Positions 27,366-36,686 of a DNA stretch of 63,314 nucleotides are shown in pieces (within the stretch, counting starts at the first letter, position 1; the number at the start of each line of letters is the position of its first letter). Position numbers and translations under genes: made by a program. A model generated the notes under the pieces. The model worked only from the letters and a program-made list of their open reading frames with translations, made no database searches and was not told the DNA's origin. This DNA is from Lentisphaerota bacterium (lineage in GTDB: Bacteria; Verrucomicrobiota; Lentisphaeria; Victivallales; Victivallaceae). The DNA is taken from contig SUWA01000004.1 in assembly GCA_015061695.1 (NCBI GenBank), forward strand, positions 1 through 63,314. The letters are read 5' to 3'.

Positions 27366-28967
27366 TCACTTATTTTCTCCTTTGGCGGCTTCTTCATAAC
27401 TCTTGGCTTTGACCGCCCCCAGAATACAGGGCCGGCGGGCAATAATGACCGTGGTATCGTTGCTGGCCAGACGTTCGGCCAGTACACTGCGCAATTTATC
27501 CTGTTCGGTCAGCGGGTCGATAATATCAACATTATCCACGCCCATGGCTTTGACCGTATCTTCGATCACCAGACGCTTTTCGGCGGGAGTGTGATCCAGT
27601 TTGCGGCCGGTGCCGGGGTGTTCCTGCAGACCGGTCATGGCGGTGATGCTGTTATCCAGCACCATGACCACATGTCCGGTGGCCGGCTTGTTGTAGATCA
27701 TATCCACAATACCGTTGATCCCGGTGTGCCAGAAAGTACTGTCGCCAAGCACGCTGACCACGCGCCGCGCATCGGCTTCCGGCAACGCCCGGCGCAACCC
27801 CAGACCGGTGGTGATGCTTGCACCCATGCAAACGCAGGTGTCGACCGCTTCAAACGGCGGCAGCACGCCCAGCGTGTAGCAGCCGATATCGCCGGTAACG
27901 ATGCAATTCAAAGCCTTGAGAGCTTCGTAGGACTTCCGGTGGGGGCAGCCCACGCACAACTGCGGCGGCTTGCCCGGGGCCGGAACCGGTTCGGCACTCA
28001 AATCGTTGTTCAGGATCCGGCGGACGCGTTCCACGTTGAGTTCGCCGAAGCGGTACATTTCAGCCTTGCCTTCCACATTCAGGCCCATGGCTTTGCAAGC
28101 ATCAAACAAAATCGGATCGCCTTCTTCGACCACCACGCAGCGCTTGACCTTGCCGGCAAATGCCTTGATCTTGTTTTCCGGCAGCGGATAGGTCAGCGAG
28201 AGTTTCAGGATCGAAGCCTCCGGCGCGGCTTCGCGGCAGTGCTGATAACTGATGCCGGAAGTGATGATCCCCAGTTCACTGCCCTTGGTCAATTCTTTGG
28301 TATATACACCCGATATTTCGCTCAAACCGGCAATATCGGAAAGTTTTTTCCGCAAATTTTTGTGGGCGATCCGCGCATAAGCCGGGATCATAACATTGGC
28401 TTTGACATCTTTGGTGTAACCCGGAACCGGGGCGGCCACTGCATTTTCGCGCCGCGCCACCAGACTCTTGCTGTGGCAGACCCGGGTGGTCAACCGGTAA
28501 AGCACCGGCTGGTGGAACTTTTCGGAAAGTTCAAACGCTTCAAACAGCAGATCGTATGCTTCCTGCGAATCAGCCGGTTCAAACATCGGCACGCCCGCGG
28601 CGATGGCATAACGGCGGTTGTCCTGTTCGTTCTGGCTGGATGCCATGCCCGGATCGTCCGCGGAAATAATGACCAGACCGCCGGGAGTTCCGGAGTAGGC
28701 AATGGTAAACAGCGGGTCGGCCGCCACGTTCAAACCGACGTGTTTCATGGTCGCAAGAGTGCGGACCTGACCGAAAGCACCGCCGATGGCATTTTCCAAC
28801 GCAGTCTTTTCATTGGGCGACCATTGGGCCTTGCCGCCGAGTTTGGAAAACTCATCCAGAATTTCCGACGAGGGGGTGCCGGGATAACCGGCTCCGAATG
28901 CCACTTTGGCATCGAATGCGGCCAGCGCGATAGCTTCGTTGCCGCTGAGCAATTGTTTTGCTGCCAT
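27366..28967 (-). CDS. iorA: Indolepyruvate ferredoxin oxidoreductase, alpha subunit, without ferredoxin tail
   Basis: This 533-residue thiamine-diphosphate enzyme subunit has the pyrimidine-binding domain at the N-terminus (LSGNEAIALAAFDAKVAFGAGYPGTPSSE), the central CVGCPHRKSYEALKAL and GDIGCYTLG, and the TPP/Mg region GDSTFWHTGINGIVDMIYN. The usual IorA ends in a 2[4Fe-4S] ferredoxin-like domain of several CxxCxxC motifs. Here the protein stops soon after ARRPCILG, so that domain is missing. AGGAG lies 8 bases before the ATG at 28967. A separate ferredoxin would be needed. Confidence 0.93.
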   Translation of the reverse strand: MAAKQLLSGNEAIALAAFDAKVAFGAGYPGTPSSEILDEFSKLGGKAQWSPNEKTALENAIGGAFGQVRTLATMKHVGLNVAADPLFTIAYSGTPGGLVIISADDPGMASSQNEQDNRRYAIAAGVPMFEPADSQEAYDLLFEAFELSEKFHQPVLYRLTTRVCHSKSLVARRENAVAAPVPGYTKDVKANVMIPAYARIAHKNLRKKLSDIAGLSEISGVYTKELTKGSELGIITSGISYQHCREAAPEASILKLSLTYPLPENKIKAFAGKVKRCVVVEEGDPILFDACKAMGLNVEGKAEMYRFGELNVERVRRILNNDLSAEPVPAPGKPPQLCVGCPHRKSYEALKALNCIVTGDIGCYTLGVLPPFEAVDTCVCMGASITTGLGLRRALPEADARRVVSVLGDSTFWHTGINGIVDMIYNKPATGHVVMVLDNSITAMTGLQEHPGTGRKLDHTPAEKRLVIEDTVKAMGVDNVDIIDPLTEQDKLRSVLAERLASNDTTVIIARRPCILGAVKAKSYEEAAKGENK

Positions 28968-28987
28968 GATCTCTGCTCCTTTCAAGG

Positions 28988-30565
28988 TTATTTTTCAAAA
29001 CACTTTTTGATATGTTCTTCATCCGGGGCATTGGTCATCAGACTTACCACGACCAATGCCAATGCCGACAGAGGCAATGCGTAACACAATGTATCAACAA
29101 AAGGCCAGGGAAATTTACTTACCATAACATCTTTGCCGGTCAGCAGGCGGCAGATCCCCAGCGCTTTGGATTCCGATATATGCATAAAAGTCAAACCGAA
29201 TATACTGACCGCCGCCCCGGTAATAACACTGGCCCAGACCCCGGCACGGGTGGCGCGTTTCCAGTAAAGTGCCGCCGCGTAAGTCGGCAGAAAAGCCGCC
29301 GCACAAACGCCGAAAAAGATCGCCGTACCCCGCGCCACAATACTCGGCGGGAAGATGTATGCCACCACAATACTGGCCAGAATCCCCAGAATGATACCGA
29401 TCCGGGTGATTTTTTTGCTGTCGATCTTATCTCCGCTCAAAGTCCGGCCCAGATCGTACCCCAGACTGCTGCCGTTGACATGCACCAGCGAACTCAAGGT
29501 TGACATGGCCGCCGAGAGCAGCGTAAGCATAAATATATAGACAAATGCTTTAGGCATAGCCCGATCAATAAAACGGGGAATGATCAAATCCGAATTGCCG
29601 CCCGCCGCCTGCAGCGCAATCACACCGTCATGGCGGAAAAACCAGACATTGGCCAGCGCCCCCACCACATAAGCGATCCCGGCGGTACAGAGAATGAATA
29701 CCGACCCGACCAGCACTGCCCGGTTGAGCTGTTTCCCGCTCTTGACGGTCATAAAGCGCACGGCCAGCTGCGGCTGGGCCAGCGCGCCGATCCCCACGCC
29801 GAGGATCAAACTGGATATAAGAGTCCACGACCATTGCGAGTTCCAGCGCGGCATAGCTGTCCAGCCTTCATGCCCCAGCGGAGCCAGATTTTCCGGCACC
29901 AGATGGCGCATATCAGTAAGATTCTGATGAGCAGCGACCACCCCACCCAGTTCGTGATAAGTCATCACCAGCAGCGACAGCATCCCCAACACCATCACCA
30001 CGCCCAGCAGTGCATCCACATACATCACACCTTTGATACCGCCGAAGCCGACGTAAATGGAGATCACCACCGCAAAAAGCAGCAGCGCCAGATTGTAATC
30101 CATATTGAGCGCCTGTTCTACAAAACGCGCCCCGCCGATCAGCACCACCCCTGAATAAATCGGCATAAAAGCTACAATGATCGCAGCCAACAGCACCTTT
30201 ATCCAGCGGGACTGAAAACGCAATCCGATAAACTCCGGAAAAGTATTGGCATCAAGTTTCTGCCCGATCCGGCGCGTCCGGCGGCCGAAAACCAGAAAAG
30301 CCAGCAGTACCCCCACGGCTATATTCATAAACGGCAGCCAGAGCAAACCCAAACCGTAAACGCCGGCCACCCCGCCGAAACCGACGATCGCCGAAGTGCT
30401 GATAAAAGCCGCCCCGTAACTCATAGCCATCACAAACGGATGCACCGAGTTGCCGCCGACCAGATAATCTTTGCTGCTGCGGCTGGAGCGATACCCCAGA
30501 TAGCTCAAATAACCCACCAGCGCCAGAAAGCACGGCAGAATAATACACAAAAGCGTTATATTCAT
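28988..30565 (-). CDS. Sodium:solute symporter family transporter
   Basis: This 525-residue integral membrane protein has about 13 predicted helices of the LeuT-fold SSS family (GYRSSRSSKDYLVGGNSVHP, MSYGAAFISTSAIVGFGGVAG, LSAAMSTLSSLVHVNGSSLGYDL with the Na+-site serines). It imports a solute with Na+; given iorAB downstream, an arylpyruvate, aryl acid or short organic acid is possible, which is inference. Its ATG overlaps the stop of a 42-residue membrane protein gene (ATGA). Confidence 0.92.
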   Translation of the reverse strand: MNITLLCIILPCFLALVGYLSYLGYRSSRSSKDYLVGGNSVHPFVMAMSYGAAFISTSAIVGFGGVAGVYGLGLLWLPFMNIAVGVLLAFLVFGRRTRRIGQKLDANTFPEFIGLRFQSRWIKVLLAAIIVAFMPIYSGVVLIGGARFVEQALNMDYNLALLLFAVVISIYVGFGGIKGVMYVDALLGVVMVLGMLSLLVMTYHELGGVVAAHQNLTDMRHLVPENLAPLGHEGWTAMPRWNSQWSWTLISSLILGVGIGALAQPQLAVRFMTVKSGKQLNRAVLVGSVFILCTAGIAYVVGALANVWFFRHDGVIALQAAGGNSDLIIPRFIDRAMPKAFVYIFMLTLLSAAMSTLSSLVHVNGSSLGYDLGRTLSGDKIDSKKITRIGIILGILASIVVAYIFPPSIVARGTAIFFGVCAAAFLPTYAAALYWKRATRAGVWASVITGAAVSIFGLTFMHISESKALGICRLLTGKDVMVSKFPWPFVDTLCYALPLSALALVVVSLMTNAPDEEHIKKCFEK

Positions 30566-30690
30566 TTGACCTCTCCGGAATCATCACCGGAGTTGTAAAA
30601 ACAAACTCCGTAAATTACACATACTGCAGTAACCGCAATATTGGCCAGATAAGCCGCAGTCACCCATGGATCGCTCATGCCCAATAACAT
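30562..30690 (-). CDS. Small symporter accessory membrane protein
   Basis: This is a 42-residue gene. The sequence MLLGMSDPWVTAAYLANI continues into one hydrophobic helix (about 11-32) and a short acidic tail. GGGAG lies 7 bases before the ATG at 30690, and the TGA overlaps the symporter ATG. Tiny proteins with a DPW motif and one helix precede many SSS symporters and are thought to be accessory subunits. A second ATG at 30678 is possible but lacks a good ribosome site. Confidence 0.8.
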   Translation of the reverse strand: MLLGMSDPWVTAAYLANIAVTAVCVIYGVCFYNSGDDSGEVK

Positions 30691-30830
30691 ATTCTATCTC
30701 CCGCAAATTCGCTTTAAAAATATGAATATATAATATAGCACTCTTTTCATCTTCGGCAAATTTTTTGCATAAATGCCTTGACACCTGTATCAAAAAGTGC
30801 AAAAAACACAGTTTTTTCTTGATCCAAACC

Positions 30831-30859
30831 TTGAAAAACCATCAAACCGGGTGTATTAA
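30831..30859 (+). promoter_or_regulatory. Promoter of the TPR gene
   Basis: TTGAAA (30831-30836), a 17-base spacer and TATTAA (30854-30859) precede the TPR gene at 30998. They imply a leader of about 130 bases. The 307-base gap between 30691 and 30997 shows no other gene. Confidence 0.5.
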
Positions 30860-30997
30860 TAGTAGTTGCCCTCTGCCGGCTGATCCCCGGAGAGGTGGTT
30901 TGACCGCATATATCTGAATTTATTTTACATATTTTTTATAAACATATTTACATGAAGGGATGCCCGGCGGATATTTCCGGCCGGACCGACAGGAGCT

Positions 30998-32380
30998 ATG
31001 AAAGAAAAAACCTTAAAAGATGTACATGCCGGGATCCGCGAGTTTTACACCCGGGCAGTAGACTTTGAACGCAAGGAAAACTGGGAATTCGCCATCAGCT
31101 GTATGCTCGAAGCCGTGATGCGCGTTCCGGCTTTTTCCGAAGCCCGCCAGAAATTGCGCAGTTACGAAAAGCAGTTCACCAAGAAATTCAAATCACTGCA
31201 GTTTTCGGTTCAGGTAAAAACCTACTTTGCCATGGGCAAGATCAAAAAACTGACCAAAACCAGCCCGCTGGATGCCGTTAATGAATGTGAAAAACTGCTG
31301 GCTTTGAACCTGAACAACCCGCAGATATTGCAAGCGCTGGCCGACGCGGCGCTCAAAGCTGATGCCAGTGCCATCGCCATCGATGCCTTGCAGGTACTGC
31401 ACGATTATCAGCCGAACAATGTAGCTGTAATGCGCAAACTGGCCGCCTGTTACCGCGCTGACGGTCAGGCGCAGGAAGCGCTCAAGGTCTACCAGTATCT
31501 GGCCAGCAAAAATCCCAAAGACAAAAAGATCCAGAACGAACTGCGCGAAGCCTCCGCTTTTGCCACCCAACAGAAAACCGCCTGGGAAAAAGAAAGTCTG
31601 GCCAGTCACGGCAAGAGCGTTAAAGATGACGCATTGACCATTCAGCTGGCCGAAGGCACATTGCGCGATGCCGATCACGCCAAAACATTGATCAAACTCT
31701 ACACCAAAGAGTTGGCCGAAAAAGATTCCGACGAAATGCGCAAAAAACTGGCCGAAGCCTACATCGTTATCGGCGACTACGACAAAGCTATCGAAAATCT
31801 GGAAATCGTGGCCGGCAATCTGCCCGCACTTGACCCGACGTTGGATAAACAGATCGAACGCACTTATCTGGCCAAATACAATCTGATCGTCGATGAACTG
31901 CGCAAAAAAGCTGCCGCTGATCCGTCGCTGCGCGGCAATTTGCAGGAAGCCGAAGACTTCCTTATGGAGTTCCGGATCGAAAAAGCCGAAGCCCGCAGCC
32001 GCGCCTATCCCGTGGAAGCTGCGCTGCACTTTGATCTGGCCTCGATCTATGCCGACGCCAAACGTTATGATGACGCGGCAAGGGAATTGGCAGAAGCCTC
32101 CAAAAGCCCCCAGCGCCGCACCCAGAGTCTGGCCTTGCTGGGCCGCTGCGCCTGCGAACAAGGCAAATACGAAGAAGCGATCCAGTATTGCGATGAAGCA
32201 CTTACCGAAATGGTGCGCATGGATCGCCATAAGTTTGCCGTTATGTACGACCGCGCCAGCAGTCTGGCGGCATTGAACCGCAATGACGAAGCATTGGCAG
32301 CATTTCAGGAAATATACCGCAACAACGCCAAGTTCAAAGATGTGGCCGAACGCATCAAAACGCTGGGCGGAGAAGCGTAA
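30998..32380 (+). CDS. TPR repeat protein
   Basis: This 460-residue protein is made almost entirely of helical tetratricopeptide-like repeats. Recognisable units include NPQILQALADAALKADASAIAIDAL, NNVAVMRKLAACYRADGQAQEAL, MRKKLAEAYIVIGDYDKAIENL and AALHFDLASIYADAKRYDDAAREL. No signal peptide or membrane segment is seen, so it is likely a cytoplasmic protein-protein scaffold. RBS ACAGGAGCT precedes the ATG. It is followed after 160 bases by the T-R-(R/K)-T repeat membrane protein, which may be a partner but has its own possible promoter. Confidence 0.88.
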   Translation: MKEKTLKDVHAGIREFYTRAVDFERKENWEFAISCMLEAVMRVPAFSEARQKLRSYEKQFTKKFKSLQFSVQVKTYFAMGKIKKLTKTSPLDAVNECEKLLALNLNNPQILQALADAALKADASAIAIDALQVLHDYQPNNVAVMRKLAACYRADGQAQEALKVYQYLASKNPKDKKIQNELREASAFATQQKTAWEKESLASHGKSVKDDALTIQLAEGTLRDADHAKTLIKLYTKELAEKDSDEMRKKLAEAYIVIGDYDKAIENLEIVAGNLPALDPTLDKQIERTYLAKYNLIVDELRKKAAADPSLRGNLQEAEDFLMEFRIEKAEARSRAYPVEAALHFDLASIYADAKRYDDAARELAEASKSPQRRTQSLALLGRCACEQGKYEEAIQYCDEALTEMVRMDRHKFAVMYDRASSLAALNRNDEALAAFQEIYRNNAKFKDVAERIKTLGGEA

Positions 32381-32390
32381 AATTGCTGTT

Positions 32391-32420
32391 TTGACAGTTT
32401 TTTGACAAAAAAAACATATT
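32391..32420 (+). promoter_or_regulatory. Possible promoter of the T-R-(R/K)-T repeat protein
   Basis: TTGACA (32391-32396), an 18-base spacer and CATATT (32415-32420) lie in the gap after the TPR gene. A second TTGACA begins at 32402. Confidence 0.4.
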
Positions 32421-32540
32421 TTAATGCAGTTTATACAGTTTATGATTTGGCATTTTTAAAATGCTGGATTATATTCTTGAATGAGATAGTGTTTTTTTGA
32501 TTTTTAACAATTAATATAACCGGCAGAATAGGACAGTTTT

Positions 32541-33950
32541 ATGGCAGAGCTTAACAACCTCCCGGAATCTGACGATACCAAGACCCGGGTAACGGAAAAA
32601 ATAACTCCCGGCACTCCCGGCAAAAGTGCCCCTGCAATTGATCTGGATACCAAGGCAGCGGCCCCGGATTCCAGCACTATGACCCGACGCACCCTCAAAT
32701 TGCAGGGTTTGGCAGGCTTGGCCGTGCCCAAACCGCAGACAACGGCGGCAGCAGCACCCAAACCGCAGGCAACGGAAGAAGAAGACACCCGTACACGCCG
32801 TACAGTCAAACTTTCCACGCTCGCCAACGGCCCGAGTATCAAACCTTTGAATCTCAACCGTCCGGCGCCGTCGCCGGCTGCCGCGCCGGCAGCAACGGTC
32901 CAGCCGAAAGAAGATACGGTAACGCGCCGAACTCAGAAATTGGAAGCGCTTGACACTCAAGATGTCATTGCCATGACTGAACAGGATCTCACCAGCGATA
33001 CCAATACCCGCAAGACGGTAAAACTGGCCGCCCCGACCGCAGCTCCGCCGCCGCAAGCGGCCAACAGTCCGACGCCCAAAACCCGCCAGACGGTAAAGGT
33101 CGAAGGTATTGTTCCGGCTCACACCCCGGTGATTGATTTGGACGCCAAACCCGGCGACACCAACACCCGAAAGACGGTAAAGCTCTCGGTTCCGGAAGCT
33201 GCGGCTCCGGAAATTGACTTGGATGCTCCGGCCGGGGACGATACCCGCACCCGTAAAAGCGTCAAAGTCGAAGCAGCCGATGAAAAATTCAGCGCCGGCA
33301 ACGTGGATGACACTGTCAAGCTCCAGCGCCCCGCGCCCAAACCGGTTATGCCCGGTTCGGTTGCTCCGGCGGCTCAAGCCGGCAGTTCTGCCGTCGGTGG
33401 CATAAAATTGAGCAAACCAACTCCGGCCAAAGCTCCGACTGCAGCGCCAGCCAAAGCTCCGACCGCAGCTCCGGCGGCAGCTCCCGCAGCGGCTCCCGTG
33501 GCAGCTCCCGCGGAAGCCACGGCCAAAGGCGGACTTAAAGTCAATACCGATGCGGTGAAAAATCTGGGCAAAGCCCCGGTAACGCAAAATGCACCGGCCG
33601 CCGGTGAAAATGCCGACTCCGGCGTGATCTCTCCGGTAGAAAAAACCGTAAAAGAGTCGATGATCATGAACGTCGTCTTCTCGTTTTTCGGTGTGCTGGC
33701 GATCGTATTTTTGCTCGTAGTTGCGGCAGTTGCAATAACCGACCACATCAATATCTGGGTCAAAGATTCAAGCGAACCCAAGATCGAGCTGCCCTTGCTG
33801 CCGGATATGGTCGAAGAGCTTAAAAATTCGCAAAATGCGCCGCAGAATCCCCCGATGCCGAATGGAGCCGGGGATGTTCAACCCGACGCCCCTGCGCCGG
33901 AAGCTGACGCAAATGCCGACGCCGACAGCGAAGAAGAATCTGAAGAGTAA
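32541..33950 (+). CDS. Pro/Ala-rich membrane protein with repeated T-R-(R/K)-T-x-K motif
   Basis: This 469-residue protein has a long disordered N-terminal part with about eight copies of a motif like T-x-T-R-(R/K)-T-V-K-(L/V), near residues 46, 82, 126, 153, 179, 206, 234 and 255. The middle copies are about 27 residues apart, and several follow an IDLD box. An Ala/Pro tract (about 290-330), one transmembrane helix (about 375-400) and an acidic C-terminus (ADADSEEESEE) follow. There is no signal peptide, so the repeat part should be cytoplasmic. The repeated threonines could be kinase targets read by a phosphothreonine-binding domain; that is inference. Confidence 0.78.
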   Translation: MAELNNLPESDDTKTRVTEKITPGTPGKSAPAIDLDTKAAAPDSSTMTRRTLKLQGLAGLAVPKPQTTAAAAPKPQATEEEDTRTRRTVKLSTLANGPSIKPLNLNRPAPSPAAAPAATVQPKEDTVTRRTQKLEALDTQDVIAMTEQDLTSDTNTRKTVKLAAPTAAPPPQAANSPTPKTRQTVKVEGIVPAHTPVIDLDAKPGDTNTRKTVKLSVPEAAAPEIDLDAPAGDDTRTRKSVKVEAADEKFSAGNVDDTVKLQRPAPKPVMPGSVAPAAQAGSSAVGGIKLSKPTPAKAPTAAPAKAPTAAPAAAPAAAPVAAPAEATAKGGLKVNTDAVKNLGKAPVTQNAPAAGENADSGVISPVEKTVKESMIMNVVFSFFGVLAIVFLLVVAAVAITDHINIWVKDSSEPKIELPLLPDMVEELKNSQNAPQNPPMPNGAGDVQPDAPAPEADANADADSEEESEE

Positions 33951-34041
33951 AAATTGTAAATGTATCCGGCACCGCCCAATGCAGCAATTGTCTGCTTGAG
34001 CATCGCCGGATCGACTGAAATAACGGTCGGATAAAAAATCC

Positions 34042-34066
34042 AAGCGCGGCATGGCCGCGCTTTTGT
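34042..34066 (+). terminator. Rho-independent terminator
   Basis: AAGCGCGGC (34042-34050) pairs with GCCGCGCTT (34054-34062), loop ATG, followed by T residues. It ends the T-R-(R/K)-T repeat gene and precedes argH. Confidence 0.75.
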
Positions 34067-34126
34067 CTGTAAGGCGTGATTTTTACTGACCACTTTGTAC
34101 ATTTAACCGGGAGCAAAAGATAAATT

Positions 34127-35497
34127 ATGGCACTCTGGGGTGGACGTTTCAGCGAAACCGGACGCGCTGAACTGACAGAATTTTCGGAGTCGATCTCGTT
34201 CGACCACCGTCTTTACAAACACGACATTGCCGGCAGCAAGGCCCACGTTACCATGCTGGCCGCGACCGGCATTATTCCGCAGGCAACTGCCGGAGCGATC
34301 ATCAGCAAACTCGATGAAATCAAAGTTATGATCGACCGCGGCGAGATGGAATTCAAGTTCGAGCTGGAAGATATCCACATGCACATTGAATCCACTTTGA
34401 TCGCCGCTCTGGGCGATGAAGGTGCGCGCTTGCACAGCGCCCGCAGCCGCAACGATCAGGTGGCGCTGGATATCCGGCTCTATCTGCGCGATGAACTTGA
34501 CTTTTTGATCGACGGCATCCGGAATTTCCAGCGCGCGCTGCTTGAGCTGGCCGCCGGGAATCCCCGGGTGATCATGCCCGGATTCACTCATCTGCAGCAC
34601 GCCCAGGTAGTGCTTTTTGCCCATCATCTGCTGGCTTATGTGGAAATGCTCGACCGCGATGCCGGGCGTCTGGCCGACTGCCGCAAACGGCTCAACGTTA
34701 TGCCGCTGGGTTCCGGCGCACTGGCCGGTTCCACCCTGCCCATCGACCGGGAGCTGGTTTGCAAACTGTTGAACTTTGACCGGGTAACGACCAACAGCAT
34801 GGATGCAGTGGCTGATCGTGATTTTGCGATCGAAGCGGCATCGGCGCTGGCTACATTCGGTATGCACGTTTCGCGTTTGAGCGAAGATATCATTCTGTGG
34901 AGTTCGCAGGAATTCGGTTTTATCGAACTGGCAGATGCGTTCTGCACCGGTTCCAGTTTGATGCCGCAAAAGAAAAACCCCGATGTAGCTGAACTCAGCC
35001 GCGGCAAAACCGCCCGCTTGTACGGCAATCTGACCGCACTTTTGACCTTGTGCAAAGGTTTGCCGCTGACCTACAACCGCGATTTGCAGGAAGATAAGAT
35101 CCCGCTGTTTGACTCGCTGGATACGGCCCGCGCACTGCTGAACGTCTATCCGCCGATGATCGCAACCATGAGCATCAACGCCGACCGGATGCGTGCCATG
35201 GCTTCAGACCCGGCATTGATGGCGACCGATGTGGCCGAAAAACTCGTGGAACTGGGCGTACCGTTCCGCACCGCGCACCACCGGGTGGGCAGTCTGGTCA
35301 AATATTGCCGCGAAAACAACAAAGCGCTCAACGAAGTAACACTTGAAGAAATGCAAATAACCATCCCGGAAGCCACGGCTGAATTCCTGACCCTCTTTGA
35401 TCCGGAAGCCAGCGTAAGCAAGCGGGAACTGCCCGGTGCTACCGGCTACAATGCAGTGGCCGGACAAATCGCATTCTGGCAGAATAAACTCAAATAA
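34127..35497 (+). CDS. argH: Argininosuccinate lyase
   Basis: This 456-residue enzyme splits argininosuccinate into arginine and fumarate, the last step of arginine synthesis. Family landmarks are the opening LWGGRFSETG, EDIHMHIESTLI, HSARSRNDQVALD, GFTHLQHAQ and the fumarase/lyase signature GSSLMPQKKNPD. RBS GGGAGC precedes the ATG. It is followed 42 bases later by an unrelated hypothetical gene. Other arg genes are not in this window. Confidence 0.97.
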   Translation: MALWGGRFSETGRAELTEFSESISFDHRLYKHDIAGSKAHVTMLAATGIIPQATAGAIISKLDEIKVMIDRGEMEFKFELEDIHMHIESTLIAALGDEGARLHSARSRNDQVALDIRLYLRDELDFLIDGIRNFQRALLELAAGNPRVIMPGFTHLQHAQVVLFAHHLLAYVEMLDRDAGRLADCRKRLNVMPLGSGALAGSTLPIDRELVCKLLNFDRVTTNSMDAVADRDFAIEAASALATFGMHVSRLSEDIILWSSQEFGFIELADAFCTGSSLMPQKKNPDVAELSRGKTARLYGNLTALLTLCKGLPLTYNRDLQEDKIPLFDSLDTARALLNVYPPMIATMSINADRMRAMASDPALMATDVAEKLVELGVPFRTAHHRVGSLVKYCRENNKALNEVTLEEMQITIPEATAEFLTLFDPEASVSKRELPGATGYNAVAGQIAFWQNKLK

Positions 35498-35539
35498 TCA
35501 ACTTGTTTTTCAACACCAAAACCGGGAGGCTGCAACGCA

Positions 35540-36271
35540 ATGGATATAAAATACACACTCCAATCGATCCTGCGCGAAGCAGCCTCTTTGGGTGCCAACG
35601 GCCAATTACTGGCGGGCATCCGGCTGGCCGGTGCAGTCAACGGCGAACGCGGCGAAGGGTATCTGATGCTTTACAGCGAAGGATTGGTTTTGCTCTACCG
35701 CCGCCTGGGCTTGCGTGATTACGAAGGTATTTTTGCCTCGCTTGATGAGTGGAGTTTTGATAAATTCCGCGAAGAAAAATATCTTCTGACGCTGGAAGTC
35801 CGCTGCCGCAGCAATACTTTCCGGTGCGAGTTCACGCCTTCGGAACGGGATTCTGCCGAACAGATCCTCAACGCCATAGCCGCTGCCCACGCCGAACCGC
35901 TGGCGGTCTACAGCGAATCAACATTGCTGATGGCCGGGTTACTGATTGGCATGAGCGGCCCGGCAAACGGGGATTTATCCGGCTTGCTGGATAAAAAACT
36001 CTACCTGGCCGCCTGTAAATACGCAACTAAACATCAGCTTGCCGAAATGATTGTACGCGCGGGCGAAATCTTTTCGGAAGATCAGAAAAAATCCCTGCTG
36101 CTGAACTTGATCGAGTTCAATCTGTATGAAACAGAACTGCCGGAAAAAAGCTGTACCCTGCTGCGCGAACTGGCCAAAGATTGGCTGTTGGACGAAAATT
36201 TTTTTGAAACAAGTACGTATCTCTTATCCATGCGCAGCAAATTGAACACACTTTTCTCCGGAACTGAATAA
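35540..36271 (+). CDS. Hypothetical cytoplasmic protein
   Basis: This 243-residue soluble protein has an N-terminal beta-rich half (about 25-115; GEGYLMLYSEGLVLLYRRLG, YLLTLEVRCRSNTFRCEF), which looks like a PH-type or GRAM-like fold. The C-terminal half is helical (about 140-240). No motif gives a function, and I do not recognise a family. GGGAGG lies 10 bases before the ATG. It may be co-transcribed with argH. Confidence 0.65.
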   Translation: MDIKYTLQSILREAASLGANGQLLAGIRLAGAVNGERGEGYLMLYSEGLVLLYRRLGLRDYEGIFASLDEWSFDKFREEKYLLTLEVRCRSNTFRCEFTPSERDSAEQILNAIAAAHAEPLAVYSESTLLMAGLLIGMSGPANGDLSGLLDKKLYLAACKYATKHQLAEMIVRAGEIFSEDQKKSLLLNLIEFNLYETELPEKSCTLLRELAKDWLLDENFFETSTYLLSMRSKLNTLFSGTE

Positions 36272-36296
36272 AACTGAATACACAAAAACAGATCAC

Positions 36297-36686
36297 TTGA
36301 AAAAAGCGGGGAAAATATCAAATCTGTTTACTCATTGCTGCCGTTTTGTGTTTAACAGTATTGTTGACTGCCGGTGCCATATGGTTCTTTACCCGCCCCG
36401 AACGAACTGTAAATACAGAAATTCTGCTCGACATAACTTTTTCCGACAGCCGGCAGTAGTGTTCAATGGAAAACTCTACACCGCGCCAACCATTCAGACC
36501 GCCATTCCAGCCGGTTCCGGCGAAATCACCGGTCAGTTCTCCGAAGATGAAGCAAAAATTATTGCCAAGGCTTTTATTTACGCCAAAAATAATGTCTCTT
36601 ATGCCATAAAGGATCCCGCATCTGATCGTCTGCAGCCGTTTAAGATCAATATCAAAAGCATCAAAACTACCCCTTGCGAACTTTGA
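36297..36686 (+). pseudogene. Degraded SecD-P1-head-like protein gene
   Basis: The end of this frame reads VVFNGKLYTAPTIQTAIPAG followed by SGEITGQFSEDEAKIIA, which is the P1-head signature of SecD-like proteins. The beginning does not fit. In the frame that starts KYQICLLIAAVLCLTVLLTAG (shifted by one base at an AAAA tract near 36316) a good signal-anchor helix is seen, and it stops at TAG near 36457. So the gene seems to have lost continuity by a frameshift and probably an internal deletion. It is not the housekeeping secD, which is far larger. Confidence 0.55.

Noticed and set aside
27591-29084. 497-codon plus-strand open frame antisense to iorA
   Set aside because: Antisense shadow; iorA is supported by family motifs and a ribosome site.
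32541-33950. CRISPR-like or satellite repeat because of regularly spaced similar DNA
   Set aside because: The similarity follows codons of the T-R-(R/K)-T-x-K protein motif with variable spacers; no CRISPR-type exact repeats or cas genes are in the window.
36297-36686. Housekeeping secD
   Set aside because: Only a P1-head fragment is present; the membrane domain and the rest of SecD are missing.
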